A stretch of 64,000 nucleotides of DNA from contig JANQSD010000011.1 of the NCBI GenBank assembly GCA_028284225.1, positions 124,001 through 188,000 on the forward strand, written 5' to 3'. A program made the position numbers and the translations under genes. This document shows, piece after piece, positions 30,968-40,335 of the stretch. The number at the start of each line of letters is the position of its first letter. Position 1 is the first letter of the stretch. This DNA is from Arenicellales bacterium (GTDB lineage: Bacteria; Pseudomonadota; Gammaproteobacteria; Arenicellales; JAHEKD01). The notes under the pieces were generated by a model. The model had not been told where the DNA came from. It saw nothing but the letters and a program-made list of their open reading frames with translations, and ran no database searches.

Positions 30968-31885
30968 ATGACACGTAAATCGGATAAAATTTATATTTCT
31001 AGTCTGCCCAGCTCTGTCGAGCAAACCGCTTCGCTTTTAGCTGAGCAAAACTACATCGCTGACAGAGGTCTTGCCGTCACGCTTTTATTAGCGCTCAAGC
31101 TTGGACGCCCGGTGTTTTTAGAGGGCGAGCCTGGAGTGGGAAAAACAGAGGTAGCTAAAGTTTTAGCCGCAGCGTTGGATACTCGTTTGATTCGATTGCA
31201 ATGTTATGAAGGTATCGATGTTTCGACGGCTGTCTATGAGTGGAATTATCCAGCGCAAATGCTGGCGATTAGAATGGCGGAGTTGTCGGGTCAGGAATCT
31301 GCAAAAACCGGACAACAGATTTATTCAGAAGAGTTTTTGATCAAGCGGCCGTTGCTGCAAGCATTAGATGCAGGGAGTGACAAGCCAGCTGTTCTATTAA
31401 TTGACGAGCTTGATCGGGCAGATGAACCTTTTGAAGCTTATTTGCTTGAGTTATTGGCTGATTTTCAGGTGTCGATTCCAGAGCTTGGTACGATGAAGGC
31501 AAAACAACCTCCTATAGTGATCATTACCTCTAATCGAACCCGGGAAATTCATGATGCAGTTAAGCGACGCTGTTTTTATTATTGGGTTGACTATCCCGAT
31601 AAGAATCGTGAATTTCAAATCGTAAAGTTAAAAGCACCCCAAACCCCAGATGTACTGACAGCTCAAATTGTTTCATTTATGCAGGCAATAAGGGCAAAAG
31701 ATATTTATAAAAAGCCTGGTGTCGCAGAAAGCATCGATTGGGCGAACGCATTATCATCGTTAGACGTTGAATCACTCACGCCGGAAGCGATTGAAGAAAC
31801 CTTGGGCATAGTATTAAAGTATAAAGAAGATGTTGAGACTCTGGACAGGCAGCAAATAGATTCAATGTTGCTTAAGTTAGATTAA
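30968..31885 (+). CDS. coxD: CoxD-like MoxR-family AAA+ ATPase
   Basis: 305-residue AAA+ protein. Walker A GEPGVGKT at 53-60, Walker B 'VLLIDELDRAD' near 140, then sensor residues 'ITSNRTREIHDAVKRR'. In Afipia (Oligotropha) carboxidovorans CoxD is needed to install sulfur and copper at the molybdenum site of CO dehydrogenase; MoxR ATPases generally act with a VWA partner, which is the next gene (4 nt away). Its presence beside a form II enzyme lacking the copper-binding Cys suggests a sulfuration or general assembly role. Confidence 0.9.
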   Translation: MTRKSDKIYISSLPSSVEQTASLLAEQNYIADRGLAVTLLLALKLGRPVFLEGEPGVGKTEVAKVLAAALDTRLIRLQCYEGIDVSTAVYEWNYPAQMLAIRMAELSGQESAKTGQQIYSEEFLIKRPLLQALDAGSDKPAVLLIDELDRADEPFEAYLLELLADFQVSIPELGTMKAKQPPIVIITSNRTREIHDAVKRRCFYYWVDYPDKNREFQIVKLKAPQTPDVLTAQIVSFMQAIRAKDIYKKPGVAESIDWANALSSLDVESLTPEAIEETLGIVLKYKEDVETLDRQQIDSMLLKLD

Positions 31886-31889
31886 TTAC

Positions 31890-33068
31890 ATGGATGATCA
31901 TTACTCGCAACTTGTTCGGTCGGTTGTTGAATTCACTCATCTGCTACGTAAGGCCGGCATCAAGCTCGGCACTGATGTTGTGATCAAAGCAAGTCAGGCG
32001 GTATCTCAAGTACCGTTAAAGGGGCACGCAGATTTATATTGGGCGCTGAAAGCCAGTTTGATTAACAATCATCAGGATGAAGAAATATTTAATCAGGTTT
32101 TTGCTTTGTATTGGGGCAATGCAAAGTTACCTGATTCAGCATTGGCAGTTTCGCTGCCGAGAAGCAAAGTACAGTCAAAGGCTGAGAAATCATTTTCTCA
32201 GCGCACTTTAGATGCTTTCAATTCAATGCCGAAGCAGCCGCATAAAACACATACTGAGGTAGAGACTATTCATTTAAGCTGGTCTGACCAGGAGCGCTTG
32301 CAAACCATGGATTTTGAGGCCATGAGCAGTGAAGAGTTTTTGCAAGCACAACGTTTATTAAACAAAATGCGGCTCACTTTTAAGCCAACAGCGGCACGGC
32401 GTTTTATCAGTACCCCGCGACATAAGAGAATTGATTTTCGCCAAACATTTAAAAACAGCACTAAATATGATCTGCAACTGATTGATCTAAAGCATAAAAA
32501 GCCTAAGTTGGAATATCCGTCATTGGTTCTTTTTATCGATATTTCCGGCTCAATGAATCGTTACTCCCGTATCATGCTCAAATTTACGCACTTGTTAAAT
32601 CAAGCTCGAGACCATGTGCATGTGTTTTTATTTGCGACTCAATTAACACCGATTACCAGGCAACTGGGTCAGCGGGACATGGAACAATCGCTGCAACAGA
32701 TTGGGCAACAGGTTCATGACTTTGATAGCGGTACAAAAACAGGGACATGTATAAAATATTTTAATAACAATTACTTAAAGAATATAGTTAATAGTAAATC
32801 TCGAATATTATTTGTAACTGACGGCTTAGATAGGGGTGATCAGGTTTTGCTTGAGCGACAGCTACAGCGTCTCAAACGGGCAAGTAAAACCATTATCTGG
32901 TTAAATCCACTGCTACGTTTTGATGAGTATGAACCTAAAGCGAGAGGAGCTGATGTTTTGAGTAATGTTGCTGACAAGATGTTACCTATTCACAATTTGC
33001 AAAGCCTTGAACAACTGATCGAGTTTTTACATTTAAATCTCAATAAATCTAATTTAATAGCAGCCTGA
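31890..33068 (+). CDS. coxE: CoxE-like VWA-domain protein
   Basis: 392-residue soluble protein with a C-terminal von Willebrand A domain: the MIDAS motif 'FIDISGSMNRYSR' near residue 214, then 'GTKTGTCI' and 'LFVTDGLDRGD' for the remaining metal ligands. The N-terminal helical half is typical of CoxE. MoxR-VWA pairs work as chaperone-like activation machines. It overlaps the next gene by one base (TGATG). Confidence 0.9.
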   Translation: MDDHYSQLVRSVVEFTHLLRKAGIKLGTDVVIKASQAVSQVPLKGHADLYWALKASLINNHQDEEIFNQVFALYWGNAKLPDSALAVSLPRSKVQSKAEKSFSQRTLDAFNSMPKQPHKTHTEVETIHLSWSDQERLQTMDFEAMSSEEFLQAQRLLNKMRLTFKPTAARRFISTPRHKRIDFRQTFKNSTKYDLQLIDLKHKKPKLEYPSLVLFIDISGSMNRYSRIMLKFTHLLNQARDHVHVFLFATQLTPITRQLGQRDMEQSLQQIGQQVHDFDSGTKTGTCIKYFNNNYLKNIVNSKSRILFVTDGLDRGDQVLLERQLQRLKRASKTIIWLNPLLRFDEYEPKARGADVLSNVADKMLPIHNLQSLEQLIEFLHLNLNKSNLIAA

Positions 33069-34081
33069 TGGATGACTCCATTTCAATTTTAAAGCAAACA
33101 CTTGAGTGGAAAGCACAAGATCAACAGGTTGCTTTAGCCACCGTTGTTAAAACCTGGGGTTCTGCACCAAGACGTAGCGGCAGTATGATGTGCATAAATT
33201 CAAACTTAGAATTCCAAGGCTCAGTTTCAGGTGGCTGTGTAGAAACTGCTGTAATTGATCAGGCAATGACTGTAATCAAAACCGGACAAGCCCAGCTATT
33301 AGAGTTTGGTGTCAGTAACGAACAAGCCTGGGAGGTGGGGTTGGCATGTGGCGGCAATATTGAAATTCATGTCTGGCCTGTCACAGGTGCAGCCGTATAT
33401 ACATTGACTGAGGTTGTCGAATTAAACCAACAAAATCGAGCATTAGTATTGTCGATAGGTTTAGATCAACAAGCCCAACTGGAGTTGTTAACTGATGATC
33501 TAATTAATTCAGCCGTTGTGGTTGATCAACTCAACATATCAGCTCGACAAGCATTGCGGTCGGATCGTCCTGTTATTGTTGAACAAGGAACACGATCTTT
33601 CCTTCAGCCTTTTAACCCCGAGATTAATGTTTATATTGTCGGTGCTGTGCATATATCCCAGCAATTAATCGCTATGATTCAACAACTGGGTTTTACTGTT
33701 TACGTCATTGATCCCAGAGCAGCTTTTGCTACTGAGCAACGTTTTCCCAATATAAACTTAGTGCAAAAATGGCCAAATGAATTTTTTGCTGAGCAAAATC
33801 TCAATCATCGCTCGGCAGTAATTACCTTGACTCATGATCCAAAATTTGACGATCCGGCACTTCAAAGTGCTTTAAATTCAAATGCGTTTTACATTGGCGC
33901 ATTGGGAAGTCGCAAGACACATGCAAGCAGAGTAGAACGTTTGCGGGCAGAGGGTTTTACAGAAAGTCAATTAGACAGAATCGACGCCCCTATTGGCCTG
34001 GATATAAAAGCCAGTAATCCGGCTGAAATTGCCGTTTCAATTGCAGCGGGATTAGTTCTAACATTGCGTCAAGATGAGTAG
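33068..34081 (+). CDS. XdhC/CoxF-family molybdenum-cofactor insertion protein
   Basis: 337 residues: an N-terminal XdhC/CoxI domain ('ATVVKTWGSAPRRSGSMM', 'GSVSGGCVE') and a C-terminal Rossmann domain ('VYIVGAVHISQQLIAMIQQL', 'IGALGSRKTHASRVERL'). XdhC proteins bind, protect and sulfurate the molybdenum cofactor before insertion. It is coupled to coxE (1-nt overlap) and to the cytidylyltransferase gene (8-nt overlap), consistent with handing MCD to the large subunit. The label coxF or coxI is a naming choice, so I leave the symbol empty. Confidence 0.88.
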   Translation: MDDSISILKQTLEWKAQDQQVALATVVKTWGSAPRRSGSMMCINSNLEFQGSVSGGCVETAVIDQAMTVIKTGQAQLLEFGVSNEQAWEVGLACGGNIEIHVWPVTGAAVYTLTEVVELNQQNRALVLSIGLDQQAQLELLTDDLINSAVVVDQLNISARQALRSDRPVIVEQGTRSFLQPFNPEINVYIVGAVHISQQLIAMIQQLGFTVYVIDPRAAFATEQRFPNINLVQKWPNEFFAEQNLNHRSAVITLTHDPKFDDPALQSALNSNAFYIGALGSRKTHASRVERLRAEGFTESQLDRIDAPIGLDIKASNPAEIAVSIAAGLVLTLRQDE

Positions 34082-34685
34082 AAAAAAAATAAAGGTGGCT
34101 GCGATTGTGCTGGCAGCGGGCCAGTCTAAGCGAATGGGAGAGACTAATAAGCTGTTGGCTGAAATCAATGGAAAAACTCTGTTGCAACACGTCATCACTA
34201 ATCTTAAGCCATCAATTGTTGATACCATGATTATCGTGACTGGGCATAAATCGCAGCAGATTGTTGAGCATATTTGCGGCCAGGAGGTTGTGTTTGCCAG
34301 AAACGATGGTTATCAAAAAGGACTGAGCAGTTCGATAAAAACAGGTATAGAAAAAATTCAATCAAATGTTGATGCGGCGTTGATTGTACAAGCGGATATG
34401 CCGTTCGTTGAAACGGATACTATTAACCAGATTGTATCTGCCTTTGATGGAGACAGGGATATAGTTGTACCCAGATACCAGGGACAGATTGGCAACCCTT
34501 TATTATGGCCGCGCTATTATTTTGAACAACTTAAGCAGTTGTCCGGTGACAGGGGCGCTAAACAGGTTCTTTACGATTATCAAGACAACATAATATTTGT
34601 CGATGTTGATAATATAGGTGTGTTAACGGATATTGATGACCCTGCGGTCCTTGCTTTTTTTCAAAATAGATTCGATAAAGTATAA
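34074..34685 (+). CDS. mocA: MocA-like molybdenum cofactor cytidylyltransferase
   Basis: 203-residue nucleotidyltransferase with signature 'IVLAAGQSKRMGETNKLL' at the N-terminus and 'VQADMPFV' for the metal-binding Asp. MocA converts Mo-molybdopterin to the cytosine dinucleotide form (MCD) used by CO dehydrogenase/xanthine-dehydrogenase-type enzymes, whereas MobA makes the guanine form for DMSO-reductase enzymes. The context next to XdhC and coxSLM favours MocA. Its start overlaps the xdhC-like gene by 8 nt. Confidence 0.85.
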   Translation: MSRKKIKVAAIVLAAGQSKRMGETNKLLAEINGKTLLQHVITNLKPSIVDTMIIVTGHKSQQIVEHICGQEVVFARNDGYQKGLSSSIKTGIEKIQSNVDAALIVQADMPFVETDTINQIVSAFDGDRDIVVPRYQGQIGNPLLWPRYYFEQLKQLSGDRGAKQVLYDYQDNIIFVDVDNIGVLTDIDDPAVLAFFQNRFDKV

Positions 34686-34694
34686 GGAGTAATT

Positions 34695-35150
34695 ATGCAA
34701 ATAGATGGAGAGTATGCTGTTCCTGCAGATGTTAATACTGTTTGGGAGGCTCTAAATGATCCTGCAGTTTTAAAGCAATGTATTAAAGGCTGCGAAAGCA
34801 TTGAGAAGATTTCTGATACTGAATTTGCGGCTAAAGTGACCAGTAAAATCGGCCCTGTAAAAGCAAAGTTTGATGTGGATATATCACTAAGCAATCTTGA
34901 GCCGCCTTATAAATATACGCTTTCCGGCGGAGGTAAGGGGGGTGTAGTTGGATTTGCCAAAGGTGTGGCTGATGTTGAGTTAAAAACACTGGAGGATGGA
35001 CAAACGCAAATTTTGTATCAAGCTGGCCTGCAGGCCAGTGGTAAGCTGGCGCAGATTGGGTCGCGTTTGTTTGTCAGTGCAACACGAAAAATTGCCAGTG
35101 AATTTTTTGAAGCATTTCAGCAGTATTTAAGCGGTGAAGTTGAATCCTAA
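34695..35150 (+). CDS. coxG: CoxG-family SRPBCC protein
   Basis: 151-residue START/SRPBCC-fold protein. 'VPADVNTVWEALNDPAVLKQ' and 'GCESIEKI' match CoxG. CoxG of mycobacterial CO dehydrogenase is reported to carry quinone between enzyme and membrane; longer homologues have a C-terminal membrane anchor that is absent here. It starts 9 nt after mocA behind AAGGAG. It is the last gene of the island and is followed by a heat-shock promoter for clpB. Confidence 0.88.
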   Translation: MQIDGEYAVPADVNTVWEALNDPAVLKQCIKGCESIEKISDTEFAAKVTSKIGPVKAKFDVDISLSNLEPPYKYTLSGGGKGGVVGFAKGVADVELKTLEDGQTQILYQAGLQASGKLAQIGSRLFVSATRKIASEFFEAFQQYLSGEVES

Positions 35151-35154
35151 TGAG

Positions 35155-35182
35155 TTGATAAAACCCCGATAAAGCCCCATAA
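35155..35182 (+). promoter_or_regulatory. Sigma-32-like heat-shock promoter of clpB
   Basis: TTGATA (35155-35160), 14-nt spacer, CCCCATAA (35175-35182). The -10 matches the E. coli RpoH consensus CCCCATnT well and the -35 matches the TTGAA core in four of five positions. It lies 34 nt before the clpB ATG. Confidence 0.7.
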
Positions 35183-35216
35183 CTATAACAGTAGAAAATC
35201 TTGAAGAGATATTGTT

Positions 35217-37808
35217 ATGCGGATGGATAAATTAACATCGAAGTTTCAATTGGCGATTAGCGATGCCCAAAGTCTGGCTGTAGGGCGTGATCATCAGTTT
35301 ATTGAGCCGCTGCATTTGATGGTGGCCTTGCTGGATCAGCAAGGTGGTACGGTCAGGCATATTCTTACTCAATCCGGTGTCAACGTTAATTTGTTGCGCT
35401 CACAACTTGGCGATGCGTTAGATCGATTGCCGCAAGTTCAGGGGCAGGCAGGTGAAGTCCATGTTTCTAATGATCTGGGTCGGTTATTAAATTTAACCGA
35501 CAAGCTGGCACAAAAACGAGACGATAAATTTATCTCCAGCGAATTATTTCTCCTGGCCGTTATGGAGGATAAAGGCCAGCTTAAAGAAATCCTCAATCAG
35601 TGTGGTGCAAACAAACAGGCTATCGAGAAAACGATTGATGACCTTCGTGGCGGGGAAAACATTAATGATCCTAATGCCGAGGAACAACGTCAGGCTCTGG
35701 AGAAATACACTATCGACATGACCGAACGGGCAGAGCAAGGTAAAGTCGACCCGATTATTGGTCGTGATGATGAAATTCGCCGTGCGATTCAAGTGTTACA
35801 ACGTCGTACTAAAAATAACCCGGTTTTAATCGGTGAGCCGGGCGTGGGTAAAACGGCTATTGTCGAAGGGCTGGCGCAGCGTATTGTCAATGGCGAAGTG
35901 CCGGAAGGCGTGAAGAATAAACGTGTTTTATCACTTGATCTGGGTGCCTTGCTGGCCGGTGCGAAATTTCGAGGTGATTTCGAAGAACGGTTAAAAGCGG
36001 TGCTTACTGACCTGCGCAAACAGGAAGGGCAGATTATATTATTTATTGATGAGATGCATACACTGGTTGGCGCCGGCAAGGCTGAAGGGGCTATGGATGC
36101 CGGTAATATGCTTAAACCGGCTTTGGCAAGAGGTGAGTTGCACTGTATTGGCGCAACAACTCTGGATGAGTACCGTCAATATGTGGAAAAGGATGCGGCC
36201 TTGGAGCGTCGCTTCCAGAAGGTTCTGGTGGATGAACCTTCTGTTGAAGATACCATTGCGATTCTGCGCGGCTTGAATGAAAAGTATGAAGTTCATCATG
36301 GCGTGGAAATTACCGACCCCGCATTGGTGGCCGCAGCAACTTTGTCGCATCGTTACATTACTGACCGTAATTTGCCCGATAAAGCCATCGATTTGATGGA
36401 TGAGGCCGCCAGTCGGATTCGCATGGAAATCGATTCCAAACCGGAAGCGATGGATAAACTTGACCGAAAATTGATTCAGCTGAAAATTGAACGGGAAGCG
36501 TTAAAAAAAGAATCCGACGATGCTTCCAAGAAACGCCTGGAAACACTGGAAACAGAAATCGAGGTTATGGAGCGTGAGTACAACGAGCTGGATGAAATCT
36601 GGAAAGCGGAAAAAGCAGCTGTTCAGGGCTCACAGCATATTAAAGAAGCACTTGATCGAGCCCGTATAGAAATGGAAACGGCCAGGCGCGCAGGTGATCT
36701 GGCGCGTATGTCGGAACTGCAATATGGGCGAATTCCTGAGCTGGAAAAACAGTTAGCGGCAGCCGATGATGTGCAAAGCACAGAAACACAATTGCTTCGA
36801 AACAAAGTAACCGAAGATGAGATTGCTGAGGTTGTATCGAAATGGACAGGTATTCCAGTCGCCAAGATGATGGAAGGCGAACGTGAGAAGCTGCTACAAA
36901 TGGAGCAACATATCCACAAACGAGTTATTGGACAGAACGAGGCCATCAATGCCGTTTCAGATGCAATCCGTCGTTCACGCGCAGGACTTTCGGATCCCAA
37001 GCGTCCTTATGGGTCCTTTTTGTTTTTAGGGCCTACCGGTGTCGGTAAAACTGAGCTGACTAAGGCATTAGCTGAGTTCTTGTTCGACAGTGAGGAATCT
37101 TTGGTTCGTATCGACATGTCCGAGTTTATGGAAAAACATTCAGTAGCCAGATTGATTGGTGCACCTCCAGGCTATGTGGGTTATGAAGAAGGTGGTTATT
37201 TGACCGAGGCAGTACGACGTCGGCCATATTCAGTAATCTTGCTGGACGAAGTTGAAAAAGCCCACCCTGAAGTATTTAATATACTCTTGCAAGTTCTGGA
37301 TGACGGCCGCTTAACCGATGGCCAGGGTCGCACTGTTGATTTTCGTAACACAGTTGTGATCATGACCTCCAATCTCGGCTCGGCGGATATTCAGGAAAAG
37401 AGAGCTGAAGGTTATGAAGCGATGAAAACTGCGGTGATGGAAATCGTAAAACATCATTTTAGGCCCGAATTCATTAATCGTATCGATGATTTAGTTGTAT
37501 TTCATCCACTGTCACGTGAGCAGGTGCGGATGATCGCCGATATTCAGATTAATAGCCTGCGCAAGCGGTTGACAAGCCGTGATTTAAGCCTTGAGATTTC
37601 TGATCCGGCACTGGATAAAATCGCCAGTGTTGGTTTTGATCCGGTTTATGGTGCCAGACCGCTAAAACGAGCCATTCAGGACTATCTGGAGAATCCTTTA
37701 TCTAAACAGATATTGTCAGGGAATTTTATAGAGGGCGATACCATTAAGGTCGACATTGATGCTGAACAAATTGTCTTCGATAAAAAGCAACAATCTCAGG
37801 CCGCTTAA
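35217..37808 (+). CDS. clpB: Disaggregase ClpB
   Basis: 863-residue Hsp100 hexamer that resolubilises aggregates with DnaK. Order: N-terminal Clp repeat domain (1-145), AAA-1 with '[18 protein letters not shown]' near 206, the coiled-coil middle domain (about 405-530), AAA-2 with '[18 protein letters not shown]' near 605, and the C-terminal D2 domain. Length is that of E. coli ClpB and the start [11 protein letters not shown] matches its N-terminus, fixing the first ATG. A sigma-32-type promoter precedes and a strong terminator follows, so it is a single-gene unit. Confidence 0.98.
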   Translation: MRMDKLTSKFQLAISDAQSLAVGRDHQFIEPLHLMVALLDQQGGTVRHILTQSGVNVNLLRSQLGDALDRLPQVQGQAGEVHVSNDLGRLLNLTDKLAQKRDDKFISSELFLLAVMEDKGQLKEILNQCGANKQAIEKTIDDLRGGENINDPNAEEQRQALEKYTIDMTERAEQGKVDPIIGRDDEIRRAIQVLQRRTKNNPVLIGEPGVGKTAIVEGLAQRIVNGEVPEGVKNKRVLSLDLGALLAGAKFRGDFEERLKAVLTDLRKQEGQIILFIDEMHTLVGAGKAEGAMDAGNMLKPALARGELHCIGATTLDEYRQYVEKDAALERRFQKVLVDEPSVEDTIAILRGLNEKYEVHHGVEITDPALVAAATLSHRYITDRNLPDKAIDLMDEAASRIRMEIDSKPEAMDKLDRKLIQLKIEREALKKESDDASKKRLETLETEIEVMEREYNELDEIWKAEKAAVQGSQHIKEALDRARIEMETARRAGDLARMSELQYGRIPELEKQLAAADDVQSTETQLLRNKVTEDEIAEVVSKWTGIPVAKMMEGEREKLLQMEQHIHKRVIGQNEAINAVSDAIRRSRAGLSDPKRPYGSFLFLGPTGVGKTELTKALAEFLFDSEESLVRIDMSEFMEKHSVARLIGAPPGYVGYEEGGYLTEAVRRRPYSVILLDEVEKAHPEVFNILLQVLDDGRLTDGQGRTVDFRNTVVIMTSNLGSADIQEKRAEGYEAMKTAVMEIVKHHFRPEFINRIDDLVVFHPLSREQVRMIADIQINSLRKRLTSRDLSLEISDPALDKIASVGFDPVYGARPLKRAIQDYLENPLSKQILSGNFIEGDTIKVDIDAEQIVFDKKQQSQAA

Positions 37809-37823
37809 CTGAACATCACTAGA

Positions 37824-37860
37824 AACTGGGTGTAGTGTTATACTACGCCCAGTTTTTTTT
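37824..37860 (+). terminator. clpB terminator
   Basis: Stem AACTGGG-T-GTAGT pairing with ACTAC-G-CCCAGTT (13 bp counting a T-G pair), 5-nt loop GTTAT, followed by eight T residues. Confidence 0.92.
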
Positions 37861-37875
37861 GTGCGAGTATCTTTT

Positions 37876-38115
37876 ATCCTAGATTCCTCAGTTGACCACT
37901 TTAAAGTATAGTTAAGTTAATGAATTCTAATGTAAAACAACCTGTTTATGCGTTCACCTTGTGGGTGAGTGCGCTAGCGGTCTTAATGCGGGTTAAAATC
38001 CACTGCAGCTACGTTATGGATTTTGCAAGTAGACCAACTACTTGCTGCAATCCATGCCTTGCTTCAGCGCATTTTCTCTGCGCCTTAAAACCGCTCCAAC
38101 TGAGGAGTCTAGGAT
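37876..38115 (-). mobile_element. MITE-like element, copy A (240 bp)
   Basis: Ends form imperfect terminal inverted repeats: ATCCTAGATTCCTCAGTTGA at 37876-37895 and, read on the other strand, ATCCTAGACTCCTCAGTTGG at the right end. A second copy of the same length lies inverted at 42799-43038, about three-quarters identical by eye along the whole length. Inside is a strong stem (ATGGATT/AATCCAT and GCAAGTAG/CTACTTGC, 38016-38055). There is no reading frame. TTA flanks both ends and may be a target duplication. Strand is arbitrary. Confidence 0.8.
38102..38107 (+). promoter_or_regulatory. Ribosome binding site formed by the MITE end
   Basis: GAGGAG lies 9 nt before the ATG at 38117 and within the right terminal repeat of the MITE-like element. 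It is the only good Shine-Dalgarno match for this gene and decides the start over the upstream in-frame ATG at 38042. Confidence 0.7.
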
Positions 38116-38116
38116 T

Positions 38117-39247
38117 ATGAAAGCAATGATTCTGGCTGCAGGAGAAGGCACAAGAATGCGGCCGCTGACTTATGAACTTCCCAAGCCTATGATCCCGATT
38201 CTGGGCAAGCCGGTGATGGAATACCTGATTGAGGAACTGGCCAAGCATGGCTTTACGCAAATTATGGTCAATGTGAGCCATCTGCCTATGCGTATTGAGC
38301 ATTACTTTGGTGACGGCAGGCGCTGGGGTGTTGATATCGGTTATTCGTTTGAAGGCCACATAGAAGAAAAAGAAATTATCTCCCAACCCATTGGTTCAGC
38401 TGGCGGGGTTAAAAAAATTCAGCAATTCAGCCGGTTCTTTGATGATACATTTTTAGTGATTTGCGGTGATGCCTTGATCGATCTGGATTTAACCGCTGCA
38501 ATGCGCAAACATTGGCAGTCTGGTGCCAAGGCCAGTATTGTGGTGAAAGAAGTAACGCATGATCAAGTGAGTAATTATGGTGTTGTTGTCTGTGATAATA
38601 ATGGAAAAATCACTTCCTTTCAGGAAAAACCCAGTGAACAAGAAGCCAAATCGAACTTAGTCAATACTGGGATTTATATTTTTGAGCCGGAAATCCTGGA
38701 TTTGATCCCGGACAATAAAGAATATGATTTCGGCAGTGAATTATTCCCTGATATTTTGGCTAATAGGCTGCCGTTTTATGCCATTAACCAGCCCTTTTCA
38801 TGGATTGATATTGGCCGCTTGAATGATTATTGGGAGGCGACTCAGCAGATGATGAGTGGCGAGCTGAAAGATGTGGCGATGCCCGGCAAGCAAGTGCGGC
38901 CAGGCATTTGGACAGGCATGAATGTCAATGTCGACTGGGATGATGTTCGCATCGAAGGACCAATCTATATCGGCGCCAGTTCCAAAATTGAAGCGGGTTG
39001 TGAAATCATAGGTCCAACCTGGATCGGTCACGGTTGTTATCTGCAAAGCGGTGCCCGTGTTACCCGAAGTATTTTGTTCGAACACACCTATGTGGGCTCG
39101 CGTGGCCAACTGTATGAGGCTGTGGTTTACGGACAGCGCTGTGCTGATAAAGACGGCAATCGCATCAAGGATGGCGATAAAGAATTGGATTGGGTAACAG
39201 ACGCGCGCGAGTCACATTATTACAAGAATAATGTGATTAATATTTAG
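38117..39247 (+). CDS. Sugar-nucleotide (mannose-1-phosphate guanylyltransferase-like) nucleotidyltransferase
   Basis: 376 residues: an N-terminal NTP-transferase domain ('MILAAGEGTRMRPLTYELPKPM', 'GGVKKIQQF', 'CGDALIDLDL') and a C-terminal left-handed beta-helix hexapeptide region ('EGPIYIGASSKIEAGCEIIG', 'ILFEHTYVG'). This architecture is that of GDP-mannose or glucose-1-phosphate pyrophosphorylase-like proteins; the nucleotide and sugar cannot be fixed from sequence. A link to the phosphohexomutase at 22626 (hexose 1-phosphate supply) is possible. The start codon sits directly against a mobile element that provides its ribosome binding site and probably part of its upstream control. Confidence 0.85.
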   Translation: MKAMILAAGEGTRMRPLTYELPKPMIPILGKPVMEYLIEELAKHGFTQIMVNVSHLPMRIEHYFGDGRRWGVDIGYSFEGHIEEKEIISQPIGSAGGVKKIQQFSRFFDDTFLVICGDALIDLDLTAAMRKHWQSGAKASIVVKEVTHDQVSNYGVVVCDNNGKITSFQEKPSEQEAKSNLVNTGIYIFEPEILDLIPDNKEYDFGSELFPDILANRLPFYAINQPFSWIDIGRLNDYWEATQQMMSGELKDVAMPGKQVRPGIWTGMNVNVDWDDVRIEGPIYIGASSKIEAGCEIIGPTWIGHGCYLQSGARVTRSILFEHTYVGSRGQLYEAVVYGQRCADKDGNRIKDGDKELDWVTDARESHYYKNNVINI

Positions 39248-39295
39248 ATTCTTACTTAACCGCCACATTTGTTTTACTGTTCTTAGAGGCTAAAA

Positions 39296-39898
39296 GTGAA
39301 AGCATTGCTTTTTGATTTTGGCGGTGTGCTGGTCGATATTGACTTTGATCTCGCATTTACAGAATTTGAATCAATAAGTTCACTGAGCAGTCATGATATC
39401 AAGCAGCGCTTTCAAATGGACGAGATGTATCAAAAGCATGAGGTTGGGCAGATTGATTGGGCCGAATATGCTCAGCATTTACGTAGCACTTTTTCCTTGA
39501 ACGCAGCGGATGACGCAATAGCACAAGCCTGGAATGCTATCTTTAAGAACGAGATTACTGCTACAACACAAGCTATTAAACGAGCAAAAGATAAAGTTGG
39601 TTGTTTTATGTTTTCTAATACCAATCCAACTCACCAGATTTTTTGGATGAATAAGTATGCTGATATTGTTGAATTATTTGATCATGTGTTTGTTTCTTCA
39701 GAAATGGGGCTGAGGAAGCCGGAGTTGGCCGCATTTCAGGCAGTTGCAACTGTAATGGGTTGTGAGTTGAGCGAGATTATGTTTTTTGATGACACCCAAG
39801 AAAATGTTGACGGTGCACAAGATGCGGGTATGCAGGCAGTGTTAGTCAAAAATTCGGACGATGTAATAGCCAAATTAAATGAATTAAATTTGATCTAA
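39296..39898 (+). CDS. HAD-superfamily hydrolase (YihX-like)
   Basis: 200-residue haloacid-dehalogenase-like phosphatase. Motif I is 'LLFDFGGVLVDID' (nucleophile Asp7), motif II 'FSNTNP', motif III Lys in 'GLRKPE', motif IV 'IMFFDDTQENVDGA'. YihX of E. coli is an alpha-D-glucose-1-phosphatase, a fitting neighbour for a sugar-1-phosphate nucleotidyltransferase 48 nt upstream, but substrate range in HAD proteins is broad. It uses a GTG start behind GAGG. Its last 15 bases overlap the convergent DUF423 gene. Confidence 0.85.
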   Translation: MKALLFDFGGVLVDIDFDLAFTEFESISSLSSHDIKQRFQMDEMYQKHEVGQIDWAEYAQHLRSTFSLNAADDAIAQAWNAIFKNEITATTQAIKRAKDKVGCFMFSNTNPTHQIFWMNKYADIVELFDHVFVSSEMGLRKPELAAFQAVATVMGCELSEIMFFDDTQENVDGAQDAGMQAVLVKNSDDVIAKLNELNLI

Positions 39899-40291
39899 AA
39901 CATAGACCGACTTGGTCAAAACTGCAAATATACCGATTAGTAGCCAACCCAAAATCATCAACATGCCGCCAAATGGTGTTAGAGCGGTGATCCAATTTGT
40001 TTCCGCCACTGTGTACAGGTATAAGCTGGTCTGAAAAATGAACCCACCCAAGGCTAAACAGTAGCCAGCCCAATGAAAACGATTAACTGCAAAAACCTGA
40101 CAAAGCAAGGCGAGTCCAATTAATGCGATTGCGTTATAAAGCCCATAATCAACCGCCTTATCAAAAGCATTCAGCAAGTTACCAGCAGCAAGTTGTTCGT
40201 GCAAACCATGAGAGCCTATGCTGGCCATGATGATACTGCTTGTCCCGAACAGACTAGCTATTAGAAGCAGTATTTTGCTATGACGATTCAT
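39884..40291 (-). CDS. DUF423-family membrane protein (YgdD-like)
   Basis: 135 residues with four hydrophobic helices and the family signature 'GSHGLHEQL' near residue 27, followed by 'YGLYNAIALIGLALL' and 'GGFIFQTSLYLY'. The family is of unknown function and widespread as a stand-alone inner-membrane protein. It ends convergently inside the HAD gene. A palindromic repeat element separates its start from htpG downstream of which it lies. Confidence 0.88.
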   Translation of the reverse strand: MNRHSKILLLIASLFGTSSIIMASIGSHGLHEQLAAGNLLNAFDKAVDYGLYNAIALIGLALLCQVFAVNRFHWAGYCLALGGFIFQTSLYLYTVAETNWITALTPFGGMLMILGWLLIGIFAVLTKSVYVLDQI

Positions 40292-40335
40292 TCCTTAACT
40301 AAAAATTTAGTATCGTATCAGTATCCTTACCTTAG

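Noticed and set aside
38042-38116. 25-residue N-terminal extension of the nucleotidyltransferase
   Set aside because: It would be encoded inside the MITE-like element, has no ribosome binding site, and the family begins at MKAMILAAGEG.
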